Shown here: positions 26,861 through 34,620 of the stretch, piece by piece
Position numbering within the stretch: the first letter of the stretch is position 1
Layout of the letters: every line of letters begins with the position of its first letter
Assembly (NCBI GenBank): GCA_947475445.1
Contig: CANJLC010000007.1
Location: forward strand, 59,501-123,500
DNA length: 64,000 nucleotides
Direction: 5' to 3'
From: Alphaproteobacteria bacterium
Lineage (GTDB): Bacteria > Pseudomonadota > Alphaproteobacteria > Micropepsales > Micropepsaceae
The notes under the pieces: model-generated
What the model saw: only the letters and a program-made list of their open reading frames with translations
Database searches by the model: none
Told to the model about the DNA's origin: nothing
Position numbers and translations under genes: made by a program

Positions 26861-27031
26861 ATGTCGAGCATTGACCCGATTGACCACCACGTGGACATCA
26901 GCGCCGAAGAGGCGCGCGGCGGCAAAGAACTGGGCAGCGTGCGCTGGGTCCTGCGCGTCAGCCTGGGACTGGCGGTCCTGGCGGGCGTGGTGATCTATTT
27001 CAGCTACGCCAATTTCTTCCATCCGGGCTAA
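26861..27031 (+). CDS. Small single-pass membrane protein
   Basis: This 56-residue protein has an acidic soluble N-terminus (MSSIDPIDHHVDISAEEARG) and one membrane helix near its end (about 32-49, LRVSLGLAVLAGVVIYFS). AGGAGA lies shortly before the ATG. It follows the 75-residue gene by ten bases and probably shares its transcript. Function unknown. Confidence 0.65.
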   Translation: MSSIDPIDHHVDISAEEARGGKELGSVRWVLRVSLGLAVLAGVVIYFSYANFFHPG

Positions 27032-27095
27032 GTCCCTCTTGACGGGGCCCTCCCGGCCCGTCACCTAGGGAGCCTCGGCCAGGGGTTCCTTCACG

Positions 27096-28193
27096 GTGCG
27101 CAGCGCCCAGCTTTCCATCATCGTGCCCACCTATAAAGAGAGGGGCAATGTCGCCGAACTTGTGCGGCGGTTGGACCTTGCCTTGTCGGGCATCGCCTGG
27201 GAGGCGATTTTCGTCGACGACAATTCCCCCGACGGCACCGCCGAAGCGGTAAAGGCCATCGGCGAAGATGACTTGCGGGTGCGCTGCATCCGGCGTGTCG
27301 GGCGTCGCGGCCTGGCCGGCGCCTGCATCGAAGGCATGTTGTCCTCCTCGGCGCCCTATGTGGCGGTGATAGATGCCGACCTCCAGCATGATGAAACCGT
27401 GTTGCCGGCCATGCTGGCCAGGCTGGAAAGCGGCAGCGCCGACCTGGTAGCCGCCACGCGTTACGTCGAAGGCGGCAGCGCCGTCAGCTTCTCGCAAAAG
27501 CGCGGCACCATCTCGCGGCTTGCCACCAGGCTCACCCACCGGCTGGTGGGCACCAACCTCAGCGATCCCATGTCGGGATTTTTCATGATGCGCCGCGACC
27601 GGCTTGACGCCATCGCGCCGCGCCTGTCGCCGGTCGGCTTCAAGATCCTGCTGGATATCGCCGCCACCGCGGGCGAGGGCCTGCGCATCGCCGAGCAGCC
27701 CTACAAGTTCGGCGAGCGCTTCGACGGCGAGTCCAAATTCAATGCCCAGATCGGCGTGGAATTCCTGGGATTGCTGCTGGCCAAGATGACCGGCGACCTG
27801 GTGGACCCGCGTTTTATCTTCTTCGCCATTGTCGGCACGCTGGGCCTTGCGGTGCACCTGATCGCGCTGAAGCTGAGCCTGGCGTTCCTGCCCGCCCAGC
27901 CTGACCTGTTCCGCCTGGCCCAGGTGATTGCCACCGGCGTGGCGATGACCAGCAATTTCCTGCTCAACAATGAACTGACCTATCGCGACCGCCGCCTCAA
28001 GGGCTTTGGCGCGCTGCGCGGCTTTGTCCTGTTCTGCCTGATCGGTTCGGTGGGGGCGCTTGCCAATGTGGACCTTGCGTCCTGGCTTTATACCAACCGC
28101 GAAGTGTGGTGGCTGGCGGGGGCCGCAGGCGCGCTGATGGGCGCCTTGTGGAATTACGCCATGTCCACGCTGTTTGTCTGGCGCGCGCGTTGA
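27096..28193 (+). CDS. Family 2 glycosyltransferase fused to a GtrA-like membrane domain
   Basis: The N-terminal 220 residues are a dolichol-phosphate-mannose-synthase-like GT2: LSIIVPTYKERGNV at 6-19, FVDDNSPDGT at about 38, DADLQHD at about 94. Residues about 240-365 hold four membrane segments of the GtrA type, with SNFLLNNELTYRDRR. It would load a sugar onto undecaprenyl phosphate and flip it. The next gene encodes a GT39 enzyme that could use this donor. The start is a GTG. Confidence 0.9.
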   Translation: MRSAQLSIIVPTYKERGNVAELVRRLDLALSGIAWEAIFVDDNSPDGTAEAVKAIGEDDLRVRCIRRVGRRGLAGACIEGMLSSSAPYVAVIDADLQHDETVLPAMLARLESGSADLVAATRYVEGGSAVSFSQKRGTISRLATRLTHRLVGTNLSDPMSGFFMMRRDRLDAIAPRLSPVGFKILLDIAATAGEGLRIAEQPYKFGERFDGESKFNAQIGVEFLGLLLAKMTGDLVDPRFIFFAIVGTLGLAVHLIALKLSLAFLPAQPDLFRLAQVIATGVAMTSNFLLNNELTYRDRRLKGFGALRGFVLFCLIGSVGALANVDLASWLYTNREVWWLAGAAGALMGALWNYAMSTLFVWRAR

Positions 28194-29623
28194 AGGCCGC
28201 GCGCATCGCCACCCATGTCCTGATCCTTGCCCGCGCCGTGATGGCCGGCCTGCTGCCACTCACGGCCGATGAAGCCTATTACTGGCTCTGGTCCAAGCAT
28301 CTCGATGCCGGTTACATGGACCATCCGCCCGCCATTGCATGGCTGATCAAGGCCGGCACGCTTTTGTTCGGCGACACGCCCTTCGGCATCCGCGCTGCAG
28401 GAATAATATTGTCCGGCCTGGCGACGGTCTTTGTCTGGGAAAGCGCCCGCACGCTTTTGAAAAGCGACGTGGGGGCCAAAAGCGAAGCGCGCGCCTTCAT
28501 GGCGGCCCTGTTGTTCAACCTCACCTTGATGACCAGCGTGGAAATGCTGGCGGCGACCCCCGACATGCCATCGGTCGCCACGGCGGCGGCGTTTCTTTTC
28601 TGCCTGGTCAAGCTGCAGGACAGCGGCAATGGGAAATGGTGGCTGGCGGCGGGCGTGGCGGCCGGCCTTGGCCTGCTGTCGAAATATTCCGCGCTCTTCC
28701 TGATTGCCGGGGCCTTTCTCTGGCTTGTTCTTTCGCCGCCCGCACGGCGCTGGCTGAAAACGCCCTGGCCATGGAGCGGCGCTGCCCTGGCGCTGCTGGT
28801 GTTTGCGCCCAATCTTGTGTGGCAGAGCCAGCATCACTGGGACACTTTTGTCTTCCAGTTCAGCCGTGTCGCCGGCCATCAATGGACGGCGCGCTATATA
28901 TTTGAATTTCTCGGTGCCCAGATCGGCCTGGCTTCGCCTTTCATTTTCATCCTGGGGGTTATCGGACTGGCGCAGGTGCGGCGCGACCATGTCCTGTTCC
29001 TCCCCGCCATGCTGCTTTGGCCCGCCATTGGCTATTTCTTCGTCCATGCCTTGCATGACCGGGTGCAAGGCAACTGGCCCTGTTTCCTCTATCCGGCCTT
29101 CACCATCCTGGCCGTCTCAGCCTTTGGCGATACCGGCTGGCGCAAATATTGTGCCTGGGCGGCGGCACCCGTGGCGGCGCTGCTGTTGCTGCTGGTCTAT
29201 GTCCAGGCGCTGACGGGGATAATCCCGCTGGGTGCGCGCGATCCCCTGGCCCGGCTGCTGGGCGCAGGCTTCAAGCCGGTTGCCGCCAGCCTGGCGCGCG
29301 CCGCGCGCGGCGGCACGGTGCTGACCACCGATTATGAATCCACCGCCTGGCTGCGTTTCTACCAGCCGGGGCTGACGGTGATGCAGCTGGGCGAATTGAA
29401 CCGCTACCCGAACGCGCCGCTCAAGGATGTCAGCGCCATGCGCGAGCCGCTGCTATATTTTGTGGAACACAAGCGCGACCGCAGCACGGATCTGCGCCGG
29501 CAATTTTCCAACTTGACGCTGGCCACGGAACTTGGCCTCAAGCGCGCCGGTGCGGAACTTTCGCGCTACGAAATTTACCTCGCGCAAACGCCCAAAGCCC
29601 CTGTTCCTGGGCGTATTCCTTGA
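28190..29623 (+). CDS. ArnT-like family 39 glycosyltransferase
   Basis: An integral membrane glycosyltransferase that takes sugar from a polyprenyl-phosphate donor. The first-loop motif ADEAYYWLWSKHLDAGYMDH with the catalytic Asp-Glu is near residue 25, and about ten membrane segments follow. I place the start at a TTG (28190) that overlaps the previous stop (TTGA); no ATG fits before the first helix. Acceptors may be lipid A or other envelope lipids; aminoarabinose specificity is not shown. Confidence 0.85.
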   Translation: MKAARIATHVLILARAVMAGLLPLTADEAYYWLWSKHLDAGYMDHPPAIAWLIKAGTLLFGDTPFGIRAAGIILSGLATVFVWESARTLLKSDVGAKSEARAFMAALLFNLTLMTSVEMLAATPDMPSVATAAAFLFCLVKLQDSGNGKWWLAAGVAAGLGLLSKYSALFLIAGAFLWLVLSPPARRWLKTPWPWSGAALALLVFAPNLVWQSQHHWDTFVFQFSRVAGHQWTARYIFEFLGAQIGLASPFIFILGVIGLAQVRRDHVLFLPAMLLWPAIGYFFVHALHDRVQGNWPCFLYPAFTILAVSAFGDTGWRKYCAWAAAPVAALLLLLVYVQALTGIIPLGARDPLARLLGAGFKPVAASLARAARGGTVLTTDYESTAWLRFYQPGLTVMQLGELNRYPNAPLKDVSAMREPLLYFVEHKRDRSTDLRRQFSNLTLATELGLKRAGAELSRYEIYLAQTPKAPVPGRIP

Positions 29624-29750
29624 TTTTTGGGGAAGAGAGCGGACACCCGAAGCGGGCTGTCGAAGGGGCTGGGGGCGTTCCGGATCGGACGTCCGCTCGG
29701 GGGTAATAACCGCGGGGATAAAACTTCGTTCCCCGGCCCCCGAATTATTT

Positions 29751-29900
29751 TCACATTTTTTGGCCGATGGCCTGGGGGGTGCCGGAAATCGCGGCAGCGC
29801 GCGGCTCCGGGCCGGCAGAGACAAACAAAAGCGCTGCCAGCAGCAGGCCGGCGATGGCGCTTTCAACGGGATGTTCCAGAATGGGAGCGGGCAAGCGCAT
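29751..29900 (-). CDS. Short predicted membrane peptide after the DUF1328 gene
   Basis: A 49-residue frame begins MRLPAPILEHPVESAIAG and has one hydrophobic helix (about 15-28, AIAGLLLAALLFVS) and a short polar tail. AAGGTGG is positioned five bases before the ATG, and it starts 12 bases after the DUF1328 stop. These points support translation, but no homologue is known to me. Confidence 0.5.
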   Translation of the reverse strand: MRLPAPILEHPVESAIAGLLLAALLFVSAGPEPRAAAISGTPQAIGQKM

Positions 29901-29912
29901 GATCACCACCTT

Positions 29913-30086
29913 CTAGACTGGGGGCCGTCCACGCAGCGCACCGGAAAAGGCGCTGACGATCAACAGGATCACAAAAACGATCAACAGCAGTTTGGCGATG
30001 GTGGCGGCCAGCCCGGCCAGGCCGAAGAAGCCCATGTAACCGGCGACAAGCGCCAGAATTAAAAAGGTAAGTGCCCAACCAAGCAT
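29913..30086 (-). CDS. DUF1328 family small membrane protein
   Basis: This 57-residue protein has two membrane helices and the family pattern MLGWALTFLILALVAGYMGF then GLAATIAKLL. DUF1328 proteins are common in alphaproteobacteria and often belong to the general stress regulon; the function is unknown. A GGAGGA lies just before the ATG. A near-consensus EcfG promoter is found about 26-51 bases upstream. Confidence 0.88.
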   Translation of the reverse strand: MLGWALTFLILALVAGYMGFFGLAGLAATIAKLLLIVFVILLIVSAFSGALRGRPPV

Positions 30087-30111
30087 GATTTTTCCTCCGT
30101 ACGGGAGGAGA

Positions 30112-30137
30112 AACGGCCCTGTGCTGCAGAAGTTTCC
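30112..30137 (-). promoter_or_regulatory. Putative EcfG promoter of the DUF1328 gene
   Basis: On the minus strand GGAAAC (30137-30132), a 16-base spacer and CGTT (30115-30112) match GGAAC-N16-CGTT except for one base in the -35 element. It is in the right place and direction for the DUF1328 gene. Confidence 0.5.
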
Positions 30138-30156
30138 TTCTGCAGTGCAGCGCCAG

Positions 30157-30510
30157 CTATTTTTTGTTTTTGTTGCGGTTGAGGAACAGGTTGGCCACGC
30201 CGACAAGACCCGCACCCACCACGGCCACCCAGGGCGTTTCACGCGCCAGCGCCGTGAAAAGCGAGTTCATCAGCTCGCGCCCGCCGTTGTTTTCAACAGC
30301 GGGTCGGGCCGGACGGGTGAAGGAAACCAGCAGCGCCCAGATCAGCGGCGGCAGAAGCAGGATCGCACCCGCCACGGCATAAGCGCCTTCGGGCGGCAGC
30401 GCTGTCAGCAGAAGGTTCGCCAGCGCCAGCCCCAAAAGGCCCACGCCAAAGAACACCAGCGCGATCACCACGCTTGCGAAAACCAGTTTGGCGCTTATTC
30501 GCGCGAACAT
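30157..30510 (-). CDS. Small holin-X-like membrane protein
   Basis: This 117-residue protein has two adjacent N-terminal membrane helices (about 10-35 and 43-63), a polar middle and a weak C-terminal hydrophobic stretch ending in a basic RNKNKK tail. It resembles the phage-holin-family/Actinobacterial holin X annotation given to stress-related proteins, not a real phage holin. It follows the DUF883-like gene by 52 bp, a common pairing. Confidence 0.7.
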   Translation of the reverse strand: MFARISAKLVFASVVIALVFFGVGLLGLALANLLLTALPPEGAYAVAGAILLLPPLIWALLVSFTRPARPAVENNGGRELMNSLFTALARETPWVAVVGAGLVGVANLFLNRNKNKK

Positions 30511-30562
30511 GAAAATCCCTCGGACTTGATCCGCTTATATATCAGTCCAAACGGGCTAATTA

Positions 30563-30925
30563 TCAACGGCGCAGAAAAATAGCACCCAGGAAGGCGCCAA
30601 TACCGCCGGCGATCAAAAGCGAGGTGATGGGCTGGTCCCGCACCTGCACGCGCAGGGTCTCGGCATTTTCCTGGGCCCATTCTTCGGCTTCTTCCTTGAA
30701 TTCGCCAGCCGCCACCTTGGCCTCGCGCGCGGCTTCCTCAGCCAGGCGCATGGCGCGGTCGGCCACATCCTCCGCGCCGCGAAGCGCGAGCTGGGCTTTC
30801 TCGGAAGCGATGGAGCCGACATCGCCGGCCAGCCCCTTCATGTCATCCTGCAGCGCCTCGAAATCGCGGCGCAGGGCGCTCAAACGGCTCTCAACAGTGG
30901 AAACGGATTTTTTCTTGGCGGCCAT
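30563..30925 (-). CDS. DUF883/ElaB-like tail-anchored protein
   Basis: This 120-residue protein is a long amphipathic helix (residues about 10-90, rich in Glu, Ala and Lys) ending in a glycine-rich hydrophobic helix, LLIAGGIGAFLGAIFL (about 103-118). That is the layout of ElaB/YqjD-type proteins, which anchor to the inner membrane and bind ribosomes in stationary phase in Escherichia coli; that role is not proven here. It starts 37 bases after the phyR stop and may be co-transcribed with it. Confidence 0.8.
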   Translation of the reverse strand: MAAKKKSVSTVESRLSALRRDFEALQDDMKGLAGDVGSIASEKAQLALRGAEDVADRAMRLAEEAAREAKVAAGEFKEEAEEWAQENAETLRVQVRDQPITSLLIAGGIGAFLGAIFLRR

Positions 30926-30962
30926 GACAATCTCCAGCTCTATTTAGATCAACAAATTCAGG

Positions 30963-31751
30963 CTAGGCAGCCACTTTGGCGGCCGGATGGAAGAACAGCG
31001 CCTGCCCCACCGTAGCTTGCACGGTTTCCGGCAGGAAGGGCTTGGCGATCAGGTAGGTGGGCTCGGGGCGTTCGCCGGTGAGAAGCTTTTCCGGATAGGC
31101 GGTGATGAAGATCACCGGAATATCGAAGGCGGCGAGAATTTCGCTGACGGCATCGATGCCCGATCCGCCTTCGCCCAAATTGATGTCGGCCAGAACCAGG
31201 CCCGGACGTTCGGAATGGGCCTTGGCCACCGCTTCGTCCTTGGTCGAGGCCACGGCGACAACCTTGTGGCCCAGCTCCGTGACCAGGTTTTCAAGGTCCA
31301 TGGCGATGATGGGCTCGTCTTCGATGATCAGCACCCGGCTGGCCAGCTGGCTGTCGATGGTCTTCTGGGCGTCCAGGATAGCCTTTTCGACCTCCTCGGG
31401 GCTCTCATCAATGATGAAGGCCGCTTCTTCCGGGCTGAAAGCCTCCACGGCGGTCAGCAGCAGGGCCGCACGGCGCGAAGCCGACAGGGCGCCAAGGCGG
31501 TTTTCCGGGCTTTTCGCGGCAAGGGCGGTGGCCTCGTCATAATGCTCCGCACCGCTCTGCCAGATGGCATGAAACAGCCGGTAGAGCCCGACCCGGGGGG
31601 GTACCCCCTCCGTGAGGGCCTCCTCGCCGGCCAAAAGCGCCTGCAAGGCGGCGCGCACATGGGCGTCGCCAGAGGACTGGGAGCCGGTTAAGGCCCTGGC
31701 ATACCTGCGCAAATAGGGCAAATGGGGCGCAAGGGTCTGCGTCATGCTCAT
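30963..31751 (-). CDS. phyR: General stress response anti-anti-sigma regulator PhyR
   Basis: When phosphorylated, PhyR binds NepR and frees the sigma factor EcfG. The N-terminal half (about 1-130) is a sigma-like domain; the C-terminal half (about 137-255) is a receiver with the phospho-acceptor Asp in LVLADINLGEGG, the conserved Thr in FITAYPE and the Lys in IAKPF. The ATG at 31751 follows AAGGAG and gives the usual 262 residues; a longer upstream frame is spurious. It is divergent from nepR-ecfG across a region with GGAAC promoter motifs. Confidence 0.96.
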   Translation of the reverse strand: MSMTQTLAPHLPYLRRYARALTGSQSSGDAHVRAALQALLAGEEALTEGVPPRVGLYRLFHAIWQSGAEHYDEATALAAKSPENRLGALSASRRAALLLTAVEAFSPEEAAFIIDESPEEVEKAILDAQKTIDSQLASRVLIIEDEPIIAMDLENLVTELGHKVVAVASTKDEAVAKAHSERPGLVLADINLGEGGSGIDAVSEILAAFDIPVIFITAYPEKLLTGERPEPTYLIAKPFLPETVQATVGQALFFHPAAKVAA

Positions 31752-31786
31752 GGCAATGCTCCTTGGAAATAGGAAAGCGTGAAATG

Positions 31787-31813
31787 GGAACTGACGCCAG
31801 CCCCAAAAGTTCC
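31787..31813. promoter_or_regulatory. Divergent EcfG-type motif between phyR and nepR
   Basis: GGAAC (31787-31791) and GTTCC (31809-31813) are 17 bases apart inside the longer palindrome GGGAACT...AGTTCCC. Each strand reads GGAAC-N16-AGTT, one base from the stress promoter consensus. The minus-strand copy points at phyR and ends about 35 bases before its start. The spacing is identical to the motif at 26401-26427. Confidence 0.65.
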
Positions 31814-31822
31814 CTAACCTTG

Positions 31823-31847
31823 GGAACCTTTCTTTTAGGGGGACGTT
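31823..31847 (+). promoter_or_regulatory. Consensus EcfG promoter of nepR-ecfG
   Basis: GGAAC (31823-31827), a 16-base spacer and CGTT (31844-31847) match the alphaproteobacterial general stress promoter exactly. It faces nepR, so the sigma factor probably activates its own operon, as known in related bacteria. Confidence 0.85.
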
Positions 31848-31918
31848 TGGGTCTTGAGGGCGTGAATTCGGGGCGGGCGAGAGTTTTTTAAAGGGCGGGT
31901 TTCTCCGCAAAAACCGCA

Positions 31919-32149
31919 ATGGATCAGGGCTCGACAGGCATGACACAGCAATGGGAAACGACCGTGTCGAAGGACGAAAAACCAACTGAGAAGGCACGCG
32001 CCATCCGGGCCCGCCAGCGGGCTATCGGACGCGAGCTGCGCCGCATGTTTGACGATGTGGCGCAAGAGCCCGTTCCCGACGATTTCATGGATCTGCTTCG
32101 CCAGATCGATGATGCCGAGGACGCCAAGGGCGGGAAGAAGGTGTCGTGA
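31919..32149 (+). CDS. nepR: Anti-sigma factor NepR
   Basis: NepR holds EcfG inactive until phosphorylated PhyR titrates it. The 76-residue protein carries the family core IGRELRRMFDDVAQEPVPDD (about 36-55) followed by FMDLLRQID. Two ATGs are possible, 31919 and 31940; the second has slightly better upstream purines and neither has a strong site. The stop shares one base with the ecfG ATG (TGATG), tying their translation together. Confidence 0.93.
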   Translation: MDQGSTGMTQQWETTVSKDEKPTEKARAIRARQRAIGRELRRMFDDVAQEPVPDDFMDLLRQIDDAEDAKGGKKVS

Positions 32150-32799
32150 TGCCAACAACCGCTCCCTCCATGACCAACCGCGCTCCCGACCGTCCCGAAG
32201 ACGGTGACTTCAAGACCGAGCTGCTGGCGCTGATCCCGTTCTTGCGCGCCTTTGCCCGTTCGCTGACGGGCAACCAGGAAGGCGCGGACGATCTCGCCCA
32301 GGAGACCCTGGTCAAGGCCTGGCAGAGCCGCGCCACATTCATTCCCGGCACCAATCTCAAGGCCTGGCTTTTCACCATTCTGCGCAACCAGTTTTATTCG
32401 GATCGCCGTCGCGCCTGGCGCCAGGCGCCGTGGGACCAGGAAGCCGCCGAACGCATTCCTGGCGGTGGCGAAGACCAGTATTTCTCGGCCCAGCTTTCCG
32501 ACACGGCGCGTGCCTTGCGCTGCCTTTCCGACGAACAGCGCGAAGCGCTGATCCTGGTGGGCGCAGGCGGATTTTCCTACGAAGACGCTGCCGGCATCTG
32601 CAAATGCGCTGTTGGCACCGTCAAGAGCCGTGTCGCGCGGGCGCGCAAGGCGCTCATGGAAATACTGGACGGCGATGATACGCTCGGAGATACGCAACGC
32701 CCGGCCGGAGGGGAGGCCGCACGTGAAATCATGGCGCAATTGGACAGGCTTTCCACGCCCGACCTCGGGGCACAGGTTGGAAAACGCCGCCCGAAATAA
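32149..32799 (+). CDS. ecfG: General stress ECF sigma factor EcfG
   Basis: This ECF15-type sigma factor directs RNA polymerase to GGAAC-N16-CGTT promoters. Region 2 (about 25-95) has ADDLAQETLVKAW and WLFTILRNQFYSDRR; region 4 (about 125-185) has LSDEQREALILVGAGGFSYE and KSRVARARKAL. The ATG at 32149 overlaps the nepR stop by one base. At 216 residues it is of normal length. The next gene, a sensor kinase, probably feeds the same pathway. Confidence 0.95.
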   Translation: MPTTAPSMTNRAPDRPEDGDFKTELLALIPFLRAFARSLTGNQEGADDLAQETLVKAWQSRATFIPGTNLKAWLFTILRNQFYSDRRRAWRQAPWDQEAAERIPGGGEDQYFSAQLSDTARALRCLSDEQREALILVGAGGFSYEDAAGICKCAVGTVKSRVARARKALMEILDGDDTLGDTQRPAGGEAAREIMAQLDRLSTPDLGAQVGKRRPK

Positions 32800-34522
32800 C
32801 GCGCCTGAACTTGCCGCAACGCCTGATGCCCTGACGCGTGGATGGACGACGCTGCGCCGGCGTCTTTTGCTGACCGTCACCATCGCGCTTTTGCCAATCG
32901 CCGTGGTCAGTATCTTCCAGGGCCTTGGCCGCGTCCAGCGTGACGCAAATGATGTGCGCGCCCAGCTGATCCAGTCTGCCCGCGCTTCGGGCGACGAATT
33001 TCAAAGCGTACTCAGTTCGGGCGAGCAGATTTTGCGCGCCATGGGCAGCCTGTCGGATGTGCGCGCCATGAGCGGCAATTGCGACGGCATCCTGGCCGAC
33101 GCGATGGTCGGGGTTTCCTACTTCACCAACCTGTCGCGCATCGACGCCGGCGGTACGCTGGTCTGCTCGGCCCAGGCTGTCTCCAAGGGCGTCAATATCA
33201 AGGACAACATCACGTTCCTCCAGGCCCAGAAAACCGATGGACTGGTGGTCAGCCCGCTTTTGACCAGCGTCGCCACGGGACAAAAGGTGGTGGGCTCGCA
33301 AATTGCGCTGCACCGGCCGGATGGCGGGTTCGACGGCACGCTGGGCATCACGCTCGATCTGCACTGGTTTGATTACCTGCTGCGCCGGCACCCGGTCGCT
33401 GCGGGCGCGGCAGTCACGGTGTTCGACCGCAATGGCATGATCCTGGCCAGCAATGAAGAGTCCATCGCGCCTGCCATCGCCAAATCAGCGTTGCTGGCCG
33501 GCGCGCCGGATGGCGGTTTGCTCAAGGCAAGCGGTCCTGACGGCACGGTCTGGGATTTCGGCCTCTCCGCCCTGACCGGCAACAATATCTTCGTCGCCTA
33601 TGGCATGCGCGAAAGCCGGCTGTTCGGCCAGACCTATCTGCATGTGGCGATTGATTTCCTGCTGCCGATTTTCATGATCCTGTTTGCCTGGGTGGCGATC
33701 TGGATCGCCACCGACCGCCAGGTGACGCACTGGATCACCTATCTGCGCCGCATCGCGGCGGCCTATCGCGCCGGCCACTACGCCATCCGGCCGGACCTGG
33801 TGAATGCCCCCGCCGAATTCCAGTCGCTGGGCGACGCCATGAGCGAGATGGCAGCCAATATCCAGGACCGCGACCGGCGCCTGCGCGAAGCCGTCAATCT
33901 CAAGACCACGCTGATCAAGGAAATCCATCACCGGGTGAAGAACAACCTTCAGATCGTGATGAGCCTGCTTTCCATCCAGGCCAACCAGGTGAAAGACGCC
34001 GGCGCGCGCGATGCCCTGATCCAGGCCCAGACGCGCATCAATGCCCTGGCGCTGGTGCACCGCATCCTCAACGAACTGGAAGACCAGAGCACGCTCGACC
34101 TCAGGCAGCTGCTGGAGGAGTTGTCGCGCCAGATCGCCGAAGGCATGGGCGACATAGATCATGTCCGGATCGAGGTGGACGTGCCCTCCATGGTGGTGTC
34201 CAGCGGCGTGGCGGTGGCCCTGGCGCTGTTCACGGTGGAAGCCCTGACCAACATCTTCAAATATGCCTATCCCATGAAATCCAAGGGCGTGATCCGCGTC
34301 AGTCTCAAGCGCGAAGAGCCGGGCAAGCTGCGCCTGGCCATCGCCGATGACGGGGTGGGTTTCCACATGGACGAGACGGGCAAATCGGTGGGCTCGCGCC
34401 TGATACGCACCTTTGGCGCCCAGCTTGGCGGCGTCGCCTCCGTCACCTCCGGGCAGGGCCAGGGCACGGTGGTGGCTTTGTCCTTCCCTGATCCGGCGCT
34501 CAAAGCCGAGCAACCCGCATAA
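32723..34522 (+). CDS. HisKA_2/HWE-type sensor histidine kinase, likely PhyR kinase
   Basis: The protein has two membrane helices (about 50-70 and 315-335) around a periplasmic sensor domain of about 240 residues, a HAMP-like linker, the phospho-acceptor EIHHRVKNNLQIVMSLL, and a C-terminal ATPase domain (EALTNIFKYAYP, ADDGVGF). This kinase class phosphorylates PhyR in other alphaproteobacteria. The GTG at 32723 is preceded by GGAGGGGAGG and would overlap ecfG by 77 bases; a TTG at 32777 is the alternative. Start uncertain, function good. Confidence 0.88.
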   Translation: MKSWRNWTGFPRPTSGHRLENAARNNAPELAATPDALTRGWTTLRRRLLLTVTIALLPIAVVSIFQGLGRVQRDANDVRAQLIQSARASGDEFQSVLSSGEQILRAMGSLSDVRAMSGNCDGILADAMVGVSYFTNLSRIDAGGTLVCSAQAVSKGVNIKDNITFLQAQKTDGLVVSPLLTSVATGQKVVGSQIALHRPDGGFDGTLGITLDLHWFDYLLRRHPVAAGAAVTVFDRNGMILASNEESIAPAIAKSALLAGAPDGGLLKASGPDGTVWDFGLSALTGNNIFVAYGMRESRLFGQTYLHVAIDFLLPIFMILFAWVAIWIATDRQVTHWITYLRRIAAAYRAGHYAIRPDLVNAPAEFQSLGDAMSEMAANIQDRDRRLREAVNLKTTLIKEIHHRVKNNLQIVMSLLSIQANQVKDAGARDALIQAQTRINALALVHRILNELEDQSTLDLRQLLEELSRQIAEGMGDIDHVRIEVDVPSMVVSSGVAVALALFTVEALTNIFKYAYPMKSKGVIRVSLKREEPGKLRLAIADDGVGFHMDETGKSVGSRLIRTFGAQLGGVASVTSGQGQGTVVALSFPDPALKAEQPA

Positions 34523-34620
34523 GGCCCACAAAAAAGCGGGCCTGATCCGGCCAAAATGCATGGTTTTCTTAGGGGAGCTTCCTATATGGTCCGGCCCGGT
34601 ATTTGAGGGCACAGGGCGAC

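Noticed and set aside
30157..30510. Prophage holin
   Set aside because: No lysin, portal, capsid or other phage gene is present; the protein sits in the stress cluster beside DUF883 and DUF1328 genes.
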